NCBI RefSeq assembly: GCF_035593345.1
Contig: NZ_CP141606.1
Location: 1,426,001 to 1,490,000 of the forward strand
From: Lelliottia sp. JS-SCA-14
GTDB taxonomy: Bacteria > Pseudomonadota > Gammaproteobacteria > Enterobacterales > Enterobacteriaceae
Reading direction: 5' to 3'
Length of the DNA stretch: 64,000 nucleotides
Position numbers and translations under genes: made by a program. This document shows positions 47,302 to 55,789 of the stretch, piece after piece; the first letter of the stretch is position 1; every line of letters starts with the position of its first letter. The notes under the pieces are model-generated. The model was not told the DNA's origin and did no database searches. It worked only from the letters and a program-made list of their open reading frames with translations.

Positions 47302-47327
47302 ATTGATAATTCGCGTCGCGAAAAATA
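47302..47327. promoter_or_regulatory. candidate NagC operator upstream of chiP
   Basis: ATAATTCGCGTCGCGAAAAA: a palindrome centred on CGCGTCGCG that resembles the NagC box ATTCGTATCGCGAAT. chiP is a NagC target in E. coli. Confidence 0.6.
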
Positions 47328-47417
47328 GTCTAAAGGCGGTAGTTAATTCGAGGGTATTACAGACTACCCCTGACCATTTGGTCTTTTAGATTTTTCGCCG
47401 TTTAAGGCGCTTTTATT

Positions 47418-47430
47418 CGTCAAAGAGGAA
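47418..47430 (+). promoter_or_regulatory. ChiX sRNA pairing site in the chiP leader
   Basis: CGTCAAAGAGGAA covers the chiP ribosome-binding site and is perfectly complementary to UUCCUCUUUGACG in the enterobacterial ChiX sRNA as I recall it. In Salmonella and E. coli this pairing silences chiPQ until chitosugar-induced chb mRNA traps ChiX. Confidence 0.75.
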
Positions 47431-47436
47431 CAATCT

Positions 47437-48837
47437 ATGCGTACGTTCAGTGGCAAACGTAGTGCGCTGGCGCTGGCTATCGCCGGTGTGACAGCAATGT
47501 CGGGCTTTATTGCAGCTCCGCAGGCTCAGGCAGCAGGCTTTATCGATGATTCGACACTCACGGGCGGTATCTATTACTGGCAGCGTGAACGTGACCGTAA
47601 AGATGTCACCGACGGCGACAAATACAAAGTTAACCTTTCTCACTCCACCTGGAACGCCAACCTGGATTTCCAGTCCGGTTATGCGGCTGATATGTTCGGT
47701 CTGGATATTGCTGCTTTCACGGCCATCGAAATGGCGGAAAACGGCGATAGCGCACACCCGAACGAAATCGCGTTCTCCTCAAGCAACAAAGCGTACAAAG
47801 AAGACTGGTCTGGCGATAAGAGCGGTATCAGCCTGTATAAAGCGGCGGCAAAATTCAAATACGGTCCAGTATGGGCGCGCGGTGGTTACATTCAGCCAAC
47901 CGGTCAGACCCTGTTAGCCCCACACTGGAGCTTCATGCCAGGTACTTACCAGGGCGCGGAAGCCGGGGCGAACTTTGACTACGGCGATGCGGGTGCGTTG
48001 AGCTTCTCCTACATGTGGACCAACGAGTACAAAGCGCCGTGGCACATCGAGATGGACAAGTTCTACCAGAACGATAAAAAGACCCGCGTGGAGTATCTAC
48101 ACTCTCTCGGCGCGAAATATGACTTCAAAAACGACCTCGTGCTGGAAGCGGCGTTCGGCCAGGCGGAAGGTTACGTCGATCAGTATTTCGCCAAAGCCAG
48201 CTACAAATTCGATATCGTTGGCGGCCCGCTGACCACCAGCTATCAGTTCTACGGTACGCGTGACAAAGTCAGCGATGGCAGTGTGAACGATCTGTATGAC
48301 GGTACCGCATGGCTACAGGCGCTGACCTTTGGCTACAAAATCGGTCAGGTGGATTTACGACTCGAAGGAACTTATGTCAAAGCCGAAGGGCAGCAGGGCT
48401 ACTTCCTGCAGCGTATGACGCCAACCTACGCCTCTTCCAACGGTCGTCTGGATATCTGGTGGGATAACCGTTCAGACTTCAACGCCGACGGCGAAAAAGC
48501 GCTCTTCTTCGGCGCGATGTATGACCTGAAAAACTGGAATCTGCCGGGCTGGGCAGTGGGCGCATCTTACGCCTACGCATGGGACGCGAAGCCGGGCGAC
48601 ATGGCTACGCCAGACGCTTACTACGATCCAAACTATCGCCTGAAAGAGTCCGCTTACAGCCTGGATGCGATGTATACCCTGCAGGACGGTCGCGCGAAAG
48701 GCACCATGTTCAAACTGCACTTCACGCAGTATGACAACCACTCTGATATCCCAAGCTACGCAGGCGGTTACGGCAACATCTTCCAGGATGAACGTGACGT
48801 GAAATTCATGGTTATCGCACCATTCACCATCTTCTGA
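47437..48837 (+). CDS. chiP: chitoporin ChiP
   Basis: Outer-membrane porin for chitooligosaccharides, OprD family. 466 aa. The signal peptide ends at AQA (residue 32), mature start AGFIDDS. The rest is an alternating-residue beta-barrel ending in APFTIF with terminal Phe, the BAM recognition signal. It sits after glnS and before the lipoprotein gene chiQ. Control by CRP, NagC and the sRNA ChiX is suggested by sites in its leader. Confidence 0.95.
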   Translation: MRTFSGKRSALALAIAGVTAMSGFIAAPQAQAAGFIDDSTLTGGIYYWQRERDRKDVTDGDKYKVNLSHSTWNANLDFQSGYAADMFGLDIAAFTAIEMAENGDSAHPNEIAFSSSNKAYKEDWSGDKSGISLYKAAAKFKYGPVWARGGYIQPTGQTLLAPHWSFMPGTYQGAEAGANFDYGDAGALSFSYMWTNEYKAPWHIEMDKFYQNDKKTRVEYLHSLGAKYDFKNDLVLEAAFGQAEGYVDQYFAKASYKFDIVGGPLTTSYQFYGTRDKVSDGSVNDLYDGTAWLQALTFGYKIGQVDLRLEGTYVKAEGQQGYFLQRMTPTYASSNGRLDIWWDNRSDFNADGEKALFFGAMYDLKNWNLPGWAVGASYAYAWDAKPGDMATPDAYYDPNYRLKESAYSLDAMYTLQDGRAKGTMFKLHFTQYDNHSDIPSYAGGYGNIFQDERDVKFMVIAPFTIF

Positions 48838-48880
48838 TGAACTGCCTGGCGGGGTCACACCCGCCGGAATGGAGACCAAC

Positions 48881-49213
48881 ATGTTGAAGAAAATTGTAGT
48901 GGTGGCGGTACTGGCATCGGGTCTGGTTGCCTGTGCGCAGCCTCAGGCACCGAAAGAAGATTCTCGTCTCAAAGAGGCTTACAGCACCTGTATCAACACC
49001 GCGGAAGGCTCGCCGGAGAAAATCCAGGCCTGCCAGAGCGTGCTGACGGTACTGAAGAAAGAAAAGGCACATGAGCAGTTTGCGACGCAAGAGAATGTTC
49101 GCGTGATGGACTATCAGGCCTGTATCCAGGCGCGTAAAACGGGTAATGGTGAAGCAGTGAAAGCCGATTGCGGCCAGCTCTGGCAGGAAATTCGCAAGAA
49201 CAACGCGCAGTAA
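48881..49213 (+). CDS. chiQ: lipoprotein ChiQ
   Basis: 110-aa lipoprotein. I start at ATG 48881 (MLKKIVVVAVLASGLVAC) behind GGAG; Cys18 is the lipidation site. The mature part has four cysteines (in STCINTAEG, KIQACQSVL, YQACIQA and VKADCGQ) likely forming two disulfides. It is co-transcribed with chiP, 43 bases downstream. Its role in chitosugar uptake is inferred from the operon. Confidence 0.93.
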   Translation: MLKKIVVVAVLASGLVACAQPQAPKEDSRLKEAYSTCINTAEGSPEKIQACQSVLTVLKKEKAHEQFATQENVRVMDYQACIQARKTGNGEAVKADCGQLWQEIRKNNAQ

Positions 49214-49225
49214 TCTGCGTTCATC

Positions 49226-49258
49226 AACGCCCGGCAGCGAGAGCTCGCCGGGCGTTTT
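49226..49258 (+). terminator. intrinsic terminator of chiPQ
   Basis: Stem AACGCCCGGC / GCCGGGCGTT (49226-49235 with 49247-49256), with TTTT at its 3' edge. Confidence 0.8.
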
Positions 49259-49273
49259 GCATTTATTGCAGGC

Positions 49274-49300
49274 AAAAAAAAAGCCAACCGTCAGGTTGGC
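49274..49300 (-). terminator. intrinsic terminator of fur
   Basis: Minus-strand stem GCCAACC / GGTTGGC followed by nine T, just past the fur stop. Confidence 0.92.
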
Positions 49301-49318
49301 TCAGAGTATGAAGCAGAA

Positions 49319-49765
49319 TTATTTGGTATCGTGAGCGTGCTCGTTTTCGCGGCAATCGCCTTCAGCACAGTGACCATACAGATACAGGCTATGGTTGGTC
49401 AGACGGATGCCATGTCGGGTGGCAATCTCACGCTGACGTGCTTCGATAGAGTCATCGCTAAACTCAATCACCTTGCCGCAGTCGAGGCAAATCAGGTGAT
49501 CGTGGTGATGCTGCTGCGTCAGTTCAAAAACGGATTTACCGCCTTCAAAATTATGACGGGTGACAATGCCGGCGTCATCGAACTGGTTCAGAACGCGGTA
49601 TACGGTCGCCAGCCCAATCTCTTCGCCCATGTCGATCAGACGCTTGTATAAGTCTTCCGCACTGACGTGATGGTTGTCCGGCCCTTGCAGAACTTCCAGG
49701 ATTTTTAAACGAGGAAGCGTCACTTTCAGGCCAGCCTTCTTTAATGCGGTATTGTTGTCAGTCAT
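49319..49765 (-). CDS. fur: ferric uptake regulator Fur
   Basis: Iron-dependent master repressor. 148 aa, as in E. coli. The N-terminal winged helix carries the recognition region ATVYRVLNQFDDAG. The metal-binding dimerisation domain has HHHDHLICLDCG with two Cys of the structural zinc site and a His/Cys-rich tail. It is preceded by a short uof-like frame and lies downstream of fldA on the same strand. Confidence 0.98.
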   Translation of the reverse strand: MTDNNTALKKAGLKVTLPRLKILEVLQGPDNHHVSAEDLYKRLIDMGEEIGLATVYRVLNQFDDAGIVTRHNFEGGKSVFELTQQHHHDHLICLDCGKVIEFSDDSIEARQREIATRHGIRLTNHSLYLYGHCAEGDCRENEHAHDTK

Positions 49766-49800
49766 GCGGAATCTGTCCTGTTGCTAAACGATTCACTTCC

Positions 49801-49842
49801 TTAAGAAGTGACAGAAAATGCAGTTGGGATAATGCGTCTCAT
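49801..49842 (-). CDS. short uof-like leader frame ahead of fur
   Basis: ATG 49842 opens MRRIIPTAFSVTS and stops at TAA after 13 codons. In E. coli the equivalent frame, uof, runs 28 codons (MRRIIS...) and ends overlapping the fur start, coupling fur translation to RyhB control. Here a small deletion relative to the E. coli sequence I recall brings in a stop, leaving 35 bases to the fur ATG. Whether the frame is translated is unknown. Confidence 0.45.
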   Translation of the reverse strand: MRRIIPTAFSVTS

Positions 49843-49846
49843 TATA
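49828..49846. promoter_or_regulatory. Fur box in the fur promoter
   Basis: Minus-strand TATAATGAGACGCATTATC matches the 19-bp Fur box GATAATGATAATCATTATC at most positions and the autoregulatory box of E. coli fur. It also covers the start of the uof-like frame. Confidence 0.65.
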
Positions 49847-50058
49847 GAACTGCCATGTCTAAATGAAAACCGCAAGTCTCAAGCAAAGTATGCTTATAAA
49901 AACGTGGTATCACCAACAAACTTGTTCGATGGCATCCACTTTAACCCTGGGACATTGTACAGGTATGAACGCAAAAGTTAAAAATTTGTAGCAATTATTT
50001 TGATTGGAATTATCTATCAATGAGGCATAGCGTAAAACGCTACACCTCACAGATTTGA

Positions 50059-50589
50059 TCAGGCGTTCAGAATGTCGTCGAGGTGCAGTTCTTCGCGGAT
50101 CTGTTTCACCCACTTGTCGACGCGCTCTGCGGTCAGCTCTGGCTGACGGTCTTCGTCGATAGCGAGGCCAACAAAGTGGTCGTCATCCGCCAGGCCTTTA
50201 GAAGCTTCGAAATGATAGCCCGCCGTTGGCCAGTGGCCGACGATCGCGGCGCCGCGTGGCTCAATGATGTCGCGGATGGTGCCCAGCGCATCACAGAAGT
50301 ACTCTGCGTAATCTTCCTGGTCGCCGCAGCCGAAGAGGGCCACGAGCTTGCCGTTGAAATCGACTTCTTCCAGCGTCGGGAAGAAATCATCCCAGTCACA
50401 CTGCGCTTCGCCGTAGTACCAGGTTGGGATGCCGAGCAGCAGAATATCGTAGCCTTCGAGATCTTCTTTGCTGCTCTTAGCAATGTCATGCACGTCGGCA
50501 ACGTCTTTACCAAGCTGTTTTTGAATGTTTTTTGCGATGTTTTCGGTATTACCGGTATCGCTGCCGAAAAAAATGCCGATGATTGCCAT
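50059..50589 (-). CDS. fldA: flavodoxin 1 FldA
   Basis: FMN electron carrier for methionine synthase, IspG/IspH and others. 176 aa from ATG 50589 ([15 protein letters not shown]), as in E. coli. The phosphate-binding loop GSDTGNTE is at 9-16; flavin-stacking residues lie in IPTWYYGE and CGDQEDYAE. The frame is open 21 codons upstream but unconserved. First gene of fldA-fur. Confidence 0.97.
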   Translation of the reverse strand: MAIIGIFFGSDTGNTENIAKNIQKQLGKDVADVHDIAKSSKEDLEGYDILLLGIPTWYYGEAQCDWDDFFPTLEEVDFNGKLVALFGCGDQEDYAEYFCDALGTIRDIIEPRGAAIVGHWPTAGYHFEASKGLADDDHFVGLAIDEDRQPELTAERVDKWVKQIREELHLDDILNA

Positions 50590-50746
50590 GAGTAAAATAA
50601 CCTCTTGAAACTTAATGGTATGGTGGCGCAATTTGTCCACGGATAAGGGCAATCATAGCAGAACAGGGAAGTCTGCGGAAACAGCTATCACGCGGGACTG
50701 CACTCTGTGCTACATGAAAGGGACAAATGAGTGGATTTTCAGACGA

Positions 50747-51034
50747 TCACCTGGTGCTGCGCCACGCCTGAAGTTGCGCCATCAGCATCTCTTCAATCAG
50801 CTCGCTGCGGCTGATTTCGCGGGCGTCGGCCAGTTCACTTAAGGCGTCAGCCGCTTCCGCGTTGAGTTTTAGCTCGACGCGTTTAAGCCCACGACTCTTG
50901 TCGCGTTTTAGCTGATTGCGCTTATTGATGCGCAACTGTTCATCACGCGAAAGCGGATTGGTTTTTGGTCGTCCCGGTCGACGTTCAGTCGCGAACAGAT
51001 CTAATGTCGTGCGGTCCGTTTGTTCTTTGGCCAT
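50747..51034 (-). CDS. ybfE: YbfE, ribbon-helix-helix LexA-regulon protein
   Basis: 95 aa, recognised as YbfE. The basic N-terminal half has ERRPGRPKTNPLSRDEQLRINKRNQLKRDK, here split as an AT-hook-like RRPGRPKTN and a Lys/Arg helix. The C-terminal half (LKRVELKLNAEAADALSELA) is a ribbon-helix-helix DNA-binding fold. In E. coli it is SOS-induced through LexA; its function is unknown. A degenerate LexA-like box lies upstream. Confidence 0.92.
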   Translation of the reverse strand: MAKEQTDRTTLDLFATERRPGRPKTNPLSRDEQLRINKRNQLKRDKSRGLKRVELKLNAEAADALSELADAREISRSELIEEMLMAQLQAWRSTR

Positions 51035-51151
51035 GATTCAGAGACTTCGGGGGAAAACAAGCAGCCCTGCTATTGCCGGGGCGATGAGCGCGACATCATA
51101 CATGACGTCAACCTGCACGCCAACGACTGGTGACCCGCAGGCAACCGGTCG

Positions 51152-51167
51152 CTGGCTTTTTAATCAA
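51152..51167. promoter_or_regulatory. degenerate LexA box upstream of ybfE
   Basis: Minus-strand TTGATTAAAAAGCCAG occupies the place of the E. coli ybfE box I recall (CTGATTAAAAACCCAG). The second half-site CAG is kept but the first CTG has become TTG. It overlaps the ybfF stop codon. Confidence 0.35.
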
Positions 51168-51937
51168 ATCACATTATCAGAGAGATAACGACGAATCGCC
51201 CGCAGCACGGCTTCCGGTTTTTCGGCGTGAACCCAGTGTCCGGCTCCGGCTACCACATGTGCACGCGCCTGGGGGAATTGCGCCAGCAGCTCATCGCGAC
51301 AGGCGTCGGTGACGTACGGGGAATTCCCGCCACGGATAAACAGGGTAGGGTGCGGCCAGGCCGGAACGTTGTCCCAGCCGACAATATGGGAATATTGATC
51401 CCACAGCACCGGCACGTTAAAACGCCATGCGCCATCGACGAAGGATTTCAGCAGAAACTGCACCACGCCTTCTTCATCCAGATGTTCGCGCATCACCGCC
51501 GCTGCCTGCTGGCGCGTGGAAACGCCCGCCTCGGTCACGGCGTTGATCGCCGCAAAGATTTCATCATGACGGCGCACGTCGTAATCCACCGGGGCGACGT
51601 CGATCACCACCAAATGGTCGATACGCTCAGGAGCCAGCGCCGTCAGAGCCATGACCGCTTTGCCGCCCATCGAATGGCCAATCAGCGTCGCTTTTTCAAT
51701 CTGGTTGGCATCGAGGGTATCCAGCAGATCCTGCGCCATCGCGGCGTAGGTCATCTCCGGGCTGCGCTCGGAAAGGCCGTGGTTGCGCATATCCACCTGC
51801 AGGATATCGTGGTCGGCCACCAGATCGCGGGCCAGCACGCCCAGGTTATCGAGGCTGCCAAACAGGCCATGAACCAGTACGATGGGAGAATTATTGTTCG
51901 GCGATTGTGCAGATTGCGCTCGGCTATTCAATTTCAT
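51164..51937 (-). CDS. ybfF: YbfF, alpha/beta-hydrolase esterase
   Basis: 257 aa. Alpha/beta-hydrolase with the oxyanion region LVHGLFGSLDNLG, nucleophile elbow GHSMGG and C-terminal His in AGHWVHAEKPE. E. coli YbfF is a small esterase acting on palmitoyl-CoA, malonyl-CoA or short esters; the true substrate is unclear. It is divergent from seqA. Confidence 0.94.
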   Translation of the reverse strand: MKLNSRAQSAQSPNNNSPIVLVHGLFGSLDNLGVLARDLVADHDILQVDMRNHGLSERSPEMTYAAMAQDLLDTLDANQIEKATLIGHSMGGKAVMALTALAPERIDHLVVIDVAPVDYDVRRHDEIFAAINAVTEAGVSTRQQAAAVMREHLDEEGVVQFLLKSFVDGAWRFNVPVLWDQYSHIVGWDNVPAWPHPTLFIRGGNSPYVTDACRDELLAQFPQARAHVVAGAGHWVHAEKPEAVLRAIRRYLSDNVI

Positions 51938-52120
51938 GGCAAAGTTCTTTTTTTACGTATGTCAGGTTAGGGTATTATGTTGACCATTCTGCCGCCCGGC
52001 TGCAAGGTTCCAGTTTAATCTGACTTTTGCCGCAAGCCTGGCTTGACCCTATCCGCGGTTGGGATTAGCCCTTATAATCCCAACGACTTGTATTCAGATA
52101 AGATATTGCACTGGATTAAG

Positions 52121-52663
52121 ATGAAAACAATCGAAGTTGATGATGAGCTCTATCAGTATATTGCCAGCCACACGCGACATATTGGCGAGAGTGCGTCCGA
52201 CATTTTACGGCGTATGCTGAAATTTTCCGCCGCCTCACAGCCTGCAACTCCGGTTTCTAAAGAGGTTCGTCAGCTGAGCGCTGCTGTTGAAGTCAAAACA
52301 GTCGCCCCGGTGAAAGACAAAGTCCGCGCAGTGCGTGAACTGCTGCTTTCCGACGAATACGCCGAGCAGAAGAAAGCGGTTAACCGCTTTATGCTGGTGC
52401 TGTCTACACTCTATTCACTGGATAACAAAGCGTTTGCCGAAGCCACTGATTCGCTTCATGGCCGTACCCGCGTCTACTTCGCGGGCGACGAGCAGACGCT
52501 GCTTGCCAACGGCAATCAAACCAAACCTAAACATGTCCCTGGTACGCCGTACTGGGTGATCACCAATACCAACACCGGACGCAAATGCAGCATGGTCGAA
52601 CACATCATGCAGTCGATGCAATTCCCGGCGGAATTGATTGAAAAGGTTTGCGGTACCATTTAA
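52121..52663 (+). CDS. seqA: replication initiation negative modulator SeqA
   Basis: Binds clusters of hemimethylated GATC to sequester oriC and mark new DNA. 180 aa from ATG 52121 (MKTIEVDDELYQYIASHTRH); the 26 upstream codons of open frame are unconserved. The N-terminal multimerisation domain (1-35) has ESASDILRRMLKFS, then a linker and the C-terminal DNA-binding domain with ANGNQTKPKHVPGTPYW split as NQTKPKHVPGTPYW. Followed by pgm after 24 bases. Confidence 0.97.
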   Translation: MKTIEVDDELYQYIASHTRHIGESASDILRRMLKFSAASQPATPVSKEVRQLSAAVEVKTVAPVKDKVRAVRELLLSDEYAEQKKAVNRFMLVLSTLYSLDNKAFAEATDSLHGRTRVYFAGDEQTLLANGNQTKPKHVPGTPYWVITNTNTGRKCSMVEHIMQSMQFPAELIEKVCGTI

Positions 52664-52687
52664 CCCTTGCACAGGAAGGACCAGGCA

Positions 52688-54328
52688 ATGGCAAATCACG
52701 AACGTGCGGGTCAGCCTGCACAACAAAGCGATTTGATTAACGTCGCTCAACTCACCGCGCAGTACTACGTGCTGAAGCCGGAAGTGGGCAACGCAGAACA
52801 CGCAGTGAAGTTTGGTACGTCTGGCCACCGCGGCAGCGCGGCGCGCCATAGCTTTAACGAACCGCATATTCTGGCCATTGCCCAGGCCATTGCGGAAGAG
52901 CGCGCGAAAAATGGCGTGACCGGTCCGTGCTATGTCGGGAAAGACACCCACGCGCTGTCCGAACCGGCGTTCATTTCCGTGCTGGAAGTGCTGGCCGCGA
53001 ACGGCGTTGACGTGATCGTCCAGGAAGATAACGGCTTTACGCCGACCCCTGCGGTCTCGAACGCCATTCTGGTGCACAACAAAAAAGGCGGCACACAGGC
53101 GGACGGTATCGTCATCACCCCGTCGCACAACCCGCCGGACGACGGTGGTATCAAGTACAACCCACCGAACGGTGGCCCGGCTGATACCAACGTCACCAAA
53201 GTGGTCGAAGACCGCGCCAACGCGCTGCTGGCTGCTGGCCTGAACGGCGTGAAGCGTATTTCACTGGATGAGGCCATGGCCTCCGGCCACGTGAAAGAGC
53301 TGGATCTGGTGCAGCCGTTTATTGAAGGGCTGGCGGATATCGTCGATATCGCCGCGATTCAGAAAGCGGGCCTGAAGCTGGGCGTGGATCCGCTCGGCGG
53401 TTCCGGGATCGAATACTGGAAGCGCATTGCCGAATTCTACAAGCTGGATCTGACCATCGTGAACGATCAGGTCGATCAGACTTTCCGTTTTATGCACCTC
53501 GACAAAGATGGCGCCATCCGTATGGACTGCTCCTCCGAGTGTGCGATGGCTGGTCTTCTGGCTCTGCGCGATAAGTTCGATCTGGCGTTTGCCAACGACC
53601 CGGACTACGACCGCCACGGGATCGTCACCCCTGCGGGCCTGATGAATCCGAACCACTATCTGGCCGTTGCGATTAACTATCTGTTCCAGCATCGTCCACA
53701 GTGGGGCAAAGAGGTCGCCGTCGGTAAAACGCTGGTCTCTTCCGCGATGATTGACCGCGTGGTGAACGATCTGGGCCGCAAGCTGGTAGAAGTGCCGGTG
53801 GGCTTCAAATGGTTTGTTGACGGTCTGCACGACGGCAGCTTCGGCTTCGGCGGCGAAGAGAGCGCGGGTGCATCCTTCCTGCGTTTCGACGGTACGCCGT
53901 GGTCGACGGATAAAGACGGGATCATTATGTGCCTGCTGGCGGCGGAAATCACCGCGGTCACCGGTAAGAACCCGCAGGAGCATTACAACGAGCTGGCCGC
54001 TCGCTTTGGTGCGCCGAGCTACAACCGTATTCAGGCGGGAGCGACTTCCGCGCAGAAAGCGGCGTTGTCTAAGCTCTCTCCAGAGATGGTGAGCGCGGAT
54101 ACGCTGGCGGGTGACCCGATCACCGCACGTCTGACGGCGGCACCGGGTAACGGGGCGTCTATCGGTGGTCTGAAAGTGATGACCGAGAACGGCTGGTTTG
54201 CCGCGCGTCCGTCCGGTACGGAAGATGCGTACAAAATTTACTGCGAAAGCTTCCTCGGTGACGAACACCGTAAGCTGATTGAGAAAGAAGCGGTAGAGAT
54301 TGTGAGTGAAGTGTTGAAGAACGCGTAA
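52688..54328 (+). CDS. pgm: phosphoglucomutase Pgm
   Basis: Interconverts glucose-1-P and glucose-6-P, feeding UDP-glucose synthesis, the precursor for the glucan synthase in this window and for osmoregulated glucans. 546 aa as in E. coli. The active phosphoserine is Ser146 in [11 protein letters not shown]; the metal loop is DPDYDRHG; the sugar loop [10 protein letters not shown]. It starts at ATG 52688 behind AGGAAGGA, downstream of seqA. Confidence 0.98.
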   Translation: MANHERAGQPAQQSDLINVAQLTAQYYVLKPEVGNAEHAVKFGTSGHRGSAARHSFNEPHILAIAQAIAEERAKNGVTGPCYVGKDTHALSEPAFISVLEVLAANGVDVIVQEDNGFTPTPAVSNAILVHNKKGGTQADGIVITPSHNPPDDGGIKYNPPNGGPADTNVTKVVEDRANALLAAGLNGVKRISLDEAMASGHVKELDLVQPFIEGLADIVDIAAIQKAGLKLGVDPLGGSGIEYWKRIAEFYKLDLTIVNDQVDQTFRFMHLDKDGAIRMDCSSECAMAGLLALRDKFDLAFANDPDYDRHGIVTPAGLMNPNHYLAVAINYLFQHRPQWGKEVAVGKTLVSSAMIDRVVNDLGRKLVEVPVGFKWFVDGLHDGSFGFGGEESAGASFLRFDGTPWSTDKDGIIMCLLAAEITAVTGKNPQEHYNELAARFGAPSYNRIQAGATSAQKAALSKLSPEMVSADTLAGDPITARLTAAPGNGASIGGLKVMTENGWFAARPSGTEDAYKIYCESFLGDEHRKLIEKEAVEIVSEVLKNA

Positions 54329-54343
54329 TTCTGCGGTCTGATG

Positions 54344-54376
54344 CCCTCACCCGAACCCTCTCCCACGGGGAGAGGG
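54344..54376. repeat. palindromic CCCTCTCCC repeat after pgm
   Basis: CCCTCACCC, GAA, CCCTCTCCC, then GGGAGAGGG, 15 bases past the pgm stop. Same family as the units after ybeL and ubiF. Confidence 0.8.
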
Positions 54377-54386
54377 CGAAAACATT

Positions 54387-54415
54387 AAAAACGGCAACCC
54401 TCGGGTTGCCGTTTT
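54387..54415. terminator. terminator between pgm and potE
   Basis: Stem AAAACGGCAACCC / GGGTTGCCGTTTT; flanking A and T runs allow use in both directions, ending pgm and possibly potE transcripts. Confidence 0.88.
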
Positions 54416-54426
54416 GCTTTTACCTC

Positions 54427-54463
54427 GTAGGCCCGGTAAGCGTCAGCGCCACCGGGCTTTTTT
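54427..54463. repeat. single REP unit before the potE end
   Basis: GTAGGCCCGGTAAGCGTCAG then GCGCCACCGGGC, a REP-type palindrome followed by six T on the plus strand, so it may act as a second terminator for pgm. Confidence 0.75.
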
Positions 54464-54472
54464 GTGCCTGGC

Positions 54473-55789
54473 TTAACTGTGCTTATTCTTCAACTCAAAC
54501 CGCGGTGACACCAGGCCGTACAACGTCCAGCCCATAAAGGTCACCATCGCGCCGTACAGCATCGCTTCCTGTCCGGAAGAGTAGAGGGCATAGAAGCTAT
54601 AAATCGCCCCAACCAGCGCCACGAAATTCGCGATCTTAGCTTTACGCGGATCGACGTTCGCCATCTTCTGAATAATCACCAGCGCCGCCATCGACAGAAT
54701 ATACGGAATGATGTTGGTCACCACCGCCAGGTTCACCAGCACGTTGAACTGGCTGTTCAGGGACGGGCTAATGGTCATCAGCGACAGGCCACTCTGGAAG
54801 ATCACAATCGCCAGCATCCCCTGAATCGGTGCCTCGGACTTGCTGACACGCGAGAAAATTTTCGGGAAATAACCGGAGTCCGCAGAAGATTTAAACACCT
54901 GCGCAATGGTGAACTGCCAGCCGAGCAGCGAACCGCAGCAGGACATCACCATCAGGCCCATGATCACTTTCCCGACTTCCGGGGTGAACATCTGCGCAAA
55001 CGCCAGACCAAACGGCGCGGTGGAGTTCGCCAGATCCATGTTCGGCACAATCCCGGCGATCACGTTGGTGGAGACGATGTAAATCACCGCTGCCCCCAGC
55101 GTCCCGCCCAGTACCGCGATCGGCACGTTGCGTTCCGGGTTTTCCACCACTTCGGCGTTGGCACACGCCGATTCAAGACCCAGGAAAGCCCACAGGGTCA
55201 TGGCGATAGACGAACCAACCGCCGCAAAGAACGGCACGTGGTGCGGGTTCCAGGAGTTGGCGTACAGCGTCGGGCTAAACCAGAACCAGCCGATAATGCA
55301 CAGACCCACGACCGGAATAATCACGCCCCAGACGGTCACGCTACTGATCTGCCCGGTGATGCGCGCGCCGCCAAAGTTGGCCACCGTACAGAGCCACAGC
55401 ACGCCGATGGTCGCCAGCCCGATTTGCACCGGACTCAGCGCCACGCCGAACAGCTCCGTGCCGTATCCGACCGCCGAAATCGCAATTGCTACGTTGGCGA
55501 TGAGCAGCGACACGCCATAGGTGTAGTTAGCCATAAAGTTGCCCGACTTGCCGAAGGCATACTCCGCGTAACCGCCCATGCCGCCAGACTTACGGCTGAA
55601 CATCCCGCATTTGGCGAAAGCCCACGCCAGCGCCATCGAACCCACCGCCGTCACCAGCCAGGAGATAATCGAGATCGTCCCCACTTCCGCGAGTTTGGTC
55701 GGCAGCATGATGATGCCCGAGCCCATCATATTCACCATGGTCAATACGGTGAGCTGCACCACGCCCATCTTGTTGGATTTCTTACTCAT
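54473..55789 (-). CDS. potE: putrescine-ornithine antiporter PotE
   Basis: 438-aa APC-family transporter with about twelve hydrophobic helices; exchanges external ornithine for internal putrescine at low pH. The first helix carries the conserved NMMGSGIIMLPTKLA. Its ATG overlaps the speF stop by four bases, coupling it to the decarboxylase. Confidence 0.96.
   Translation of the reverse strand: MSKKSNKMGVVQLTVLTMVNMMGSGIIMLPTKLAEVGTISIISWLVTAVGSMALAWAFAKCGMFSRKSGGMGGYAEYAFGKSGNFMANYTYGVSLLIANVAIAISAVGYGTELFGVALSPVQIGLATIGVLWLCTVANFGGARITGQISSVTVWGVIIPVVGLCIIGWFWFSPTLYANSWNPHHVPFFAAVGSSIAMTLWAFLGLESACANAEVVENPERNVPIAVLGGTLGAAVIYIVSTNVIAGIVPNMDLANSTAPFGLAFAQMFTPEVGKVIMGLMVMSCCGSLLGWQFTIAQVFKSSADSGYFPKIFSRVSKSEAPIQGMLAIVIFQSGLSLMTISPSLNSQFNVLVNLAVVTNIIPYILSMAALVIIQKMANVDPRKAKIANFVALVGAIYSFYALYSSGQEAMLYGAMVTFMGWTLYGLVSPRFELKNKHS

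Larger units (their letters stand above)
47042..47436 (+). promoter_or_regulatory. chiP upstream regulatory region
   Basis: About 395 bases with no gene, AT-rich, holding the control signals of chiP. Sites I can support are listed separately: a CRP-like site (47236-47251), a NagC-like operator (47302-47327) and the ChiX pairing site (47418-47430). I do not see an unambiguous -35/-10 pair. Confidence 0.6.
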
